DNA from: Bacteroidota bacterium
GTDB taxonomy: Bacteria; Bacteroidota; Bacteroidia; Bacteroidales; Lentimicrobiaceae
NCBI GenBank assembly: GCA_023434665.1
Contig: JAEYSM010000077.1
Span: 1-50,233, forward strand
Reading direction: 5' to 3'
Length of the DNA stretch: 50,233 nt
Both the position numbers and the translations under genes were made by a program. Each line of letters opens with the position of its first letter. Position 1 is the stretch's first letter. Positions 46,763 to 50,233 of the stretch are shown here, piece after piece. The notes beneath the pieces are model-generated. The model saw only the letters and a program-made list of their open reading frames with translations, was not told where the DNA came from and made no database searches.

Positions 46763-48127
46763 TTAAGACTTACTTTCTAGTTCCTTTCTCAAACGGATTG
46801 AAGTAATGCCGTGTGACAGATCATTAACCAGCGTTGTAAGCAACTTTATTTCATCTTCTTTAAATGAGTCGGGTTCGCTGGCATAAATTGCTACTACTCC
46901 GAATGCCTTATTTTCTGATATAAGAGGAAAAGCAATAGAACTTGCATACCCACGGTTAATTGCTTCAGTTCTCCAAGGAGCAAAGTTGGGGTCTTTTAAT
47001 AAATTTTTGGACATAACTACCTGGCTTGTCCTGATAGCCGTCCCACTGGGACCTCTTCCTCTTTCTTCATCTGCCCACGTAAGTTGTAGGGTTTCCAGAT
47101 ATCCTTCCTCAAATCCTGCGCTTGCAAGAGGTATTATGCTCTTATCCTGATTTGCATACCCTATCCAGATAAGCTTATAGCCACAATCCTCAGAAATTAT
47201 TTGACATACTTCATTCAATAGTTCCATTTCATCAACTGACCTACTCATTGCTTTTGCACTTTTTTCAATTGCTGAAAATGTTCTGTTTAACTTTGCCAGA
47301 CTGTTACGATGTTCTAATTCAGCCGCTGCCCTAATAGAAATTTGCTTAAGTATAGTTTCAGCTAAATTAACATCCTCAAGTTTCTTTCTGCTACTAACGA
47401 ATATTAATCCAATCGTTACTCCGTTAGTAGCGTATAATGGCAATCCCACATAACTCTCTGTTCCCATGTTTTGAAGCACTGTGGCCTTAGGGAATAAATT
47501 CCTGACACCATAAGGGAAAGCACAGGCTTGTCCTTTTGCTACTCTGCCACAAGGTGTCCCTTCAAGATAATATCTAACGTTTTCTTCGAAATGTCCGTCA
47601 AAATAAACCGCAACCGTTTCAACCTCATTATCCGATCTCAATCTTTCGATACAGACGTAGTCCATCTTTAAATGAATACTAAGATACTCGGCTAAGGCTT
47701 GAAAAAAATCAATACCTGAATCGGCCCAACTATTCTCAAGCAAAAAAAGCTGAGTATTTTCAATATGTTTATGATATGTGATATCAGTTAGGATCAGAAA
47801 AATATAATCATTCTCATTGATGTTAACAATCGACATTTCAAGTCGGGCGTAAATGATTTCACCGGTCGACTTGAAAATTCTAAGATCACAAGTTGTATCA
47901 TTCTTGTTTTCGAATAGGTTAATCCTGCATAACTTTAGCTTAGGACGATCCTGATTAAACACGAACTGTGCAAATACTTTTCCACTCAATTCAGAAGTGG
48001 TTTTAGCTCCAAGTATTTTAGCACTTTTCTTGTTCGATTCTACTATTATACCTTCTCTATCAAGAATAAAGCTTGCAACTGGTGATTTGATAAATAGGTC
48101 TTTGTAATCCTGATTTTCCTTTACCAT
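46763..48127 (-). CDS. PAS-GAF-GAF sensor protein without output domain
   Basis: A 454-residue cytoplasmic protein with no signal peptide or membrane helix. Residues about 1-115 are a PAS domain (SPVASFILDREGIIVESNKKSA opens it, and LILTDITYHK closes it). A first GAF domain spans about 135-275 and includes GTPCGRVAKGQACAFPYGV and SYVGLPLY. A coiled segment and second GAF domain (about 290-448) contain WADEERGRGPSGTAIR and YASSIAFPLI. It stops in LRKELESKS, where relatives usually continue into a histidine kinase or cyclase. No kinase, GGDEF or HTH follows before the stop, and only 80 bases separate it from the next gene. It may act by protein contact or by binding a small ligand. Ligand unknown. 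Confidence 0.85.
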   Translation of the reverse strand: MVKENQDYKDLFIKSPVASFILDREGIIVESNKKSAKILGAKTTSELSGKVFAQFVFNQDRPKLKLCRINLFENKNDTTCDLRIFKSTGEIIYARLEMSIVNINENDYIFLILTDITYHKHIENTQLFLLENSWADSGIDFFQALAEYLSIHLKMDYVCIERLRSDNEVETVAVYFDGHFEENVRYYLEGTPCGRVAKGQACAFPYGVRNLFPKATVLQNMGTESYVGLPLYATNGVTIGLIFVSSRKKLEDVNLAETILKQISIRAAAELEHRNSLAKLNRTFSAIEKSAKAMSRSVDEMELLNEVCQIISEDCGYKLIWIGYANQDKSIIPLASAGFEEGYLETLQLTWADEERGRGPSGTAIRTSQVVMSKNLLKDPNFAPWRTEAINRGYASSIAFPLISENKAFGVVAIYASEPDSFKEDEIKLLTTLVNDLSHGITSIRLRKELESKS

Positions 48128-48237
48128 AGAGTGCTAAGGTATGAATTTTAAATAACTAATAAAAATATACACATTCCAGCATACAATCAGGGCATCTAAT
48201 CTATTGCATAGCTGCGACTACCAAAACGAATTATAAT

Positions 48238-48267
48238 AAAAAAGGGCCCTATAAGGAGCCCTTTTTT
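48238..48267. terminator. Rho-independent terminator of the T9SS cargo gene
   Basis: AAAAAAGGGC (48,238-48,247) pairs with GCCCTTTTTT (48,258-48,267) around a 10-base loop. It lies 18 bases past the stop of the minus-strand cargo gene, with a T tract in that direction, and could also work on the plus strand. Confidence 0.85.
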
Positions 48268-48285
48268 ATTATATCGATTTAACGA

Positions 48286-50233
48286 TTATTTAGTAACAGC
48301 AAGTTTCTTAGCAAATGATTCACCTGAATTGCTGATGAATCTGATTAAGTAAGCACCTGCTTCATAATTCCGTACATCAACCTGGATACTCTTATCCTTG
48401 TTAATAGCACGTTCGTGAACGATCTGACCGGCGTAGTTGTAAATCAATACTTGTTTTACGTCGTTTGTAAGTTCAATAGTAACTGTACTATTCGAAGGAT
48501 TAGGATATACTCTGATTGAAGACAGACTATTGTCGGTTACATGTGTAAGAACCACGCAATCTTCATTTGAATGTTCGGTCTCACCACAGTATTCATACAA
48601 TGCTGTAACTGTATAACAATACTCACCAGCTACGCCCGGAGTATCAAGATACATGTTCTCTGGTACCGGAGCCTCATTAACCTGAACACCGTCCCTGTAA
48701 ACATTGTAACCAAGGAATGCACGATCTGCAGCACGTCCTACATCTGATCTGGTAAGGTCAACCTCAGGTGCAGAAGCAAATGATGCTGAAGACTTTCCAA
48801 ATACATTGCTAACAACTGCTTCATTAACATTACCAGCATCACGTGGCTGAGAAACAAATGCTTCAATCAACCATGAGTATGGCAGGTAATTGCTTAGGTT
48901 ATCCCATGCGCCGTTGAGATATACAAGATCGCTGTTAAGATCACCAGTGAAATTCTGTGCTCCTGCCGGATAAGCATCGTAACCTGTTACAGTATATCCA
49001 ATCCTATATGACTTAGTTCCATCAATAGTTACTGGATTAGTAAATACTACTTCGTTCCATGATTCTCCGACGATTGTTGAGGTTACAACCTGATCCATTA
49101 CAAGGGTTGTTCCTTCCCAAATCTGAGCATTAACTGTTCCAATACTTCCTGTGCCATAGTAGAATTTCATCTTACTGAACTCCTTACCATCATAAGCAGA
49201 GAGGTCAGCCGGATCAAATTTAATAGCAACAGTAACTGGTGAGAAGTCAGTTAAACCAATAGCATCTGCATATACTAAGTCACCATATGACAACCATACA
49301 CCAGCAAAAGTGTTCCATGTCAATAGTGCTGTACCTGTATCTGAACCATTAACTTCAGCTGTAAGTCCCTGTGGAACAACACAGTCTTCGAGAATAAGTA
49401 CATCCTCTACACAAGACGTCATACATGACATAGCGCCTTCTTCATAAACGAATACTACACAGTAGTCATAGTAACCTGGCTCAACACCTTCATCAGTATA
49501 GGTTTCACCCATGATACCTTCGGCAATGAGTTCACCGTTACGGTATACATTTGCGCCAAGGAATTCACCCGGGTCAAATGTTCCGCTTCCGCCTCCACCA
49601 CCACCGGTAGATTTGATTTCATAACCAAATGCCATATCAGGAGTTCCTTGTGCTAATCCACCAAGAACAACCTTATTGTTGATAAGGTCTTCAGTCAGGT
49701 AGAGTCCTCCGGCAATTAAATCACCAAAATCTCCACTTACACTGTGTGAAACGCCGGTTAATGACTGGGTAGCCAGATTGTACTGTTCTACCTGGCAACC
49801 ACCACCGGTAGTTGTACCTGTGAAGAACCATAAGTATGGACCACCCTCACTGAAGTTGTCATATGCTGCTCCATACATGCTTGGCATGCCTGATAGCTGA
49901 TCGAGATTCTGACCTGCTTCGTTGAACAGAATCATATCTGTTGACCAGTTATTTCCCCAGAATGCGTTAGCATCTGAATCATAAGCAATAGCACGAACAG
50001 CTGTTGGAGCGGTGAAGGTACTTACCAATGTCTTGGTTGTGAAATTCATCTTCCATACAGTAGTTGTAGCTGCAGCACCATACATATAGGTTCCATCGAA
50101 TGCAAGATCTCTTAAACCTGAAACGCCGGGTATTGAGAATGTTTCAATGAAATTACCTTCAGCATCAAACTTGGCAATCTCATTTCCTGACCATCTTGCT
50201 GCATAAATGTATGTACCATCTGTTTCTGATCCT
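48286..50233 (-). CDS. secreted T9SS type-A sorting-domain protein, 5' end outside window
   Basis: At least 648 residues are visible; the frame stays open to the window edge, so the start and signal peptide are missing. The first ~215 visible residues have repeating W/Y-G-x-A-Y-D motifs suggestive of a beta-propeller. A Gly-rich linker (STGGGGGGSG) is followed by a fibronectin-like segment (NVYRNGELIAEG), then a beta-rich region (MKFYYGTG, AQIWEGTTL, YRIGYTVTGYD). A second fibronectin-like segment (YNVYRDGVQVNE) follows. The last ~75 residues are a type-A T9SS sorting domain: IRVYPNPSNSTVTIEL, LIYNYAGQIV, GAYLIRF and final KKLAVTK. It is expected to be exported and anchored or released at the cell surface. 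No catalytic motif was recognised. Confidence 0.9.
   Translation of the reverse strand, partial: GSETDGTYIYAARWSGNEIAKFDAEGNFIETFSIPGVSGLRDLAFDGTYMYGAAATTTVWKMNFTTKTLVSTFTAPTAVRAIAYDSDANAFWGNNWSTDMILFNEAGQNLDQLSGMPSMYGAAYDNFSEGGPYLWFFTGTTTGGGCQVEQYNLATQSLTGVSHSVSGDFGDLIAGGLYLTEDLINNKVVLGGLAQGTPDMAFGYEIKSTGGGGGGSGTFDPGEFLGANVYRNGELIAEGIMGETYTDEGVEPGYYDYCVVFVYEEGAMSCMTSCVEDVLILEDCVVPQGLTAEVNGSDTGTALLTWNTFAGVWLSYGDLVYADAIGLTDFSPVTVAIKFDPADLSAYDGKEFSKMKFYYGTGSIGTVNAQIWEGTTLVMDQVVTSTIVGESWNEVVFTNPVTIDGTKSYRIGYTVTGYDAYPAGAQNFTGDLNSDLVYLNGAWDNLSNYLPYSWLIEAFVSQPRDAGNVNEAVVSNVFGKSSASFASAPEVDLTRSDVGRAADRAFLGYNVYRDGVQVNEAPVPENMYLDTPGVAGEYCYTVTALYEYCGETEHSNEDCVVLTHVTDNSLSSIRVYPNPSNSTVTIELTNDVKQVLIYNYAGQIVHERAINKDKSIQVDVRNYEAGAYLIRFISNSGESFAKKLAVTK

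Overview
This window comes from a member of the Bacteroidota, probably an anaerobic or microaerophilic Bacteroidia lineage; nothing in it fixes genus or species. The evidence is two kinds of type IX secretion system (T9SS) sorting domain, a PorP/SprF protein, a DUF6266 protein, TAnnTTTG-type -7 promoter boxes before many genes, and an AT-leaning base composition. The hybrid cluster protein and the pyrophosphate-type phosphofructokinase fit an anaerobic lifestyle.

The left half (about 1-21,800) is mostly housekeeping. In order it holds a 680-bp AT-rich stretch, a DUF6266 protein, the hybrid cluster protein Hcp, the repair helicase Mfd, an FtsX/MacB-type permease without an ATPase, a POT-family peptide transporter, and an aspartate kinase. 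These are followed by fructose-1,6-bisphosphatase, a PPi-type phosphofructokinase, a 2-hydroxyacid dehydrogenase, an RND-superfamily exporter, RfbA, a prenyl diphosphate synthase with short-chain features, and an ABC-F ATPase. Aspartate kinase and FBPase diverge from a 44-bp gap in which opposing -7 boxes lie one base apart. FBPase and the phosphofructokinase together form the fructose-6-phosphate / fructose-1,6-bisphosphate node. The exporter, RfbA and the prenyl synthase look like one transcription unit.

The right half is dominated by one uninterrupted gene of 23.4 kb coding for 7,792 residues, nearly half of the window. It has a signal peptide, about 90 tandem Ig-like, PKD-like and PKD modules, and a type-B (gliding-motility-associated) T9SS sorting domain. 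The module order is five PKD-like, 44 copies of an ~89-residue two-cysteine repeat, two more PKD-like, six short Ig-like, six more ~89-residue repeats, then 24 PKD domains. Thirty bases downstream is a PorP/SprF gene, closed by a strong terminator. This matches the known sprB-sprF logic: a giant T9SS-exported surface adhesin paired with its dedicated outer-membrane partner. Superrepeats of exactly repeating length (177 and 517 residues) record how the protein grew.

The right end carries, on the minus strand, a PAS-GAF-GAF sensor with no output domain and the 3' part of a secreted T9SS type-A cargo protein that runs off the window. No tRNA, rRNA, CRISPR array or insertion sequence was seen.
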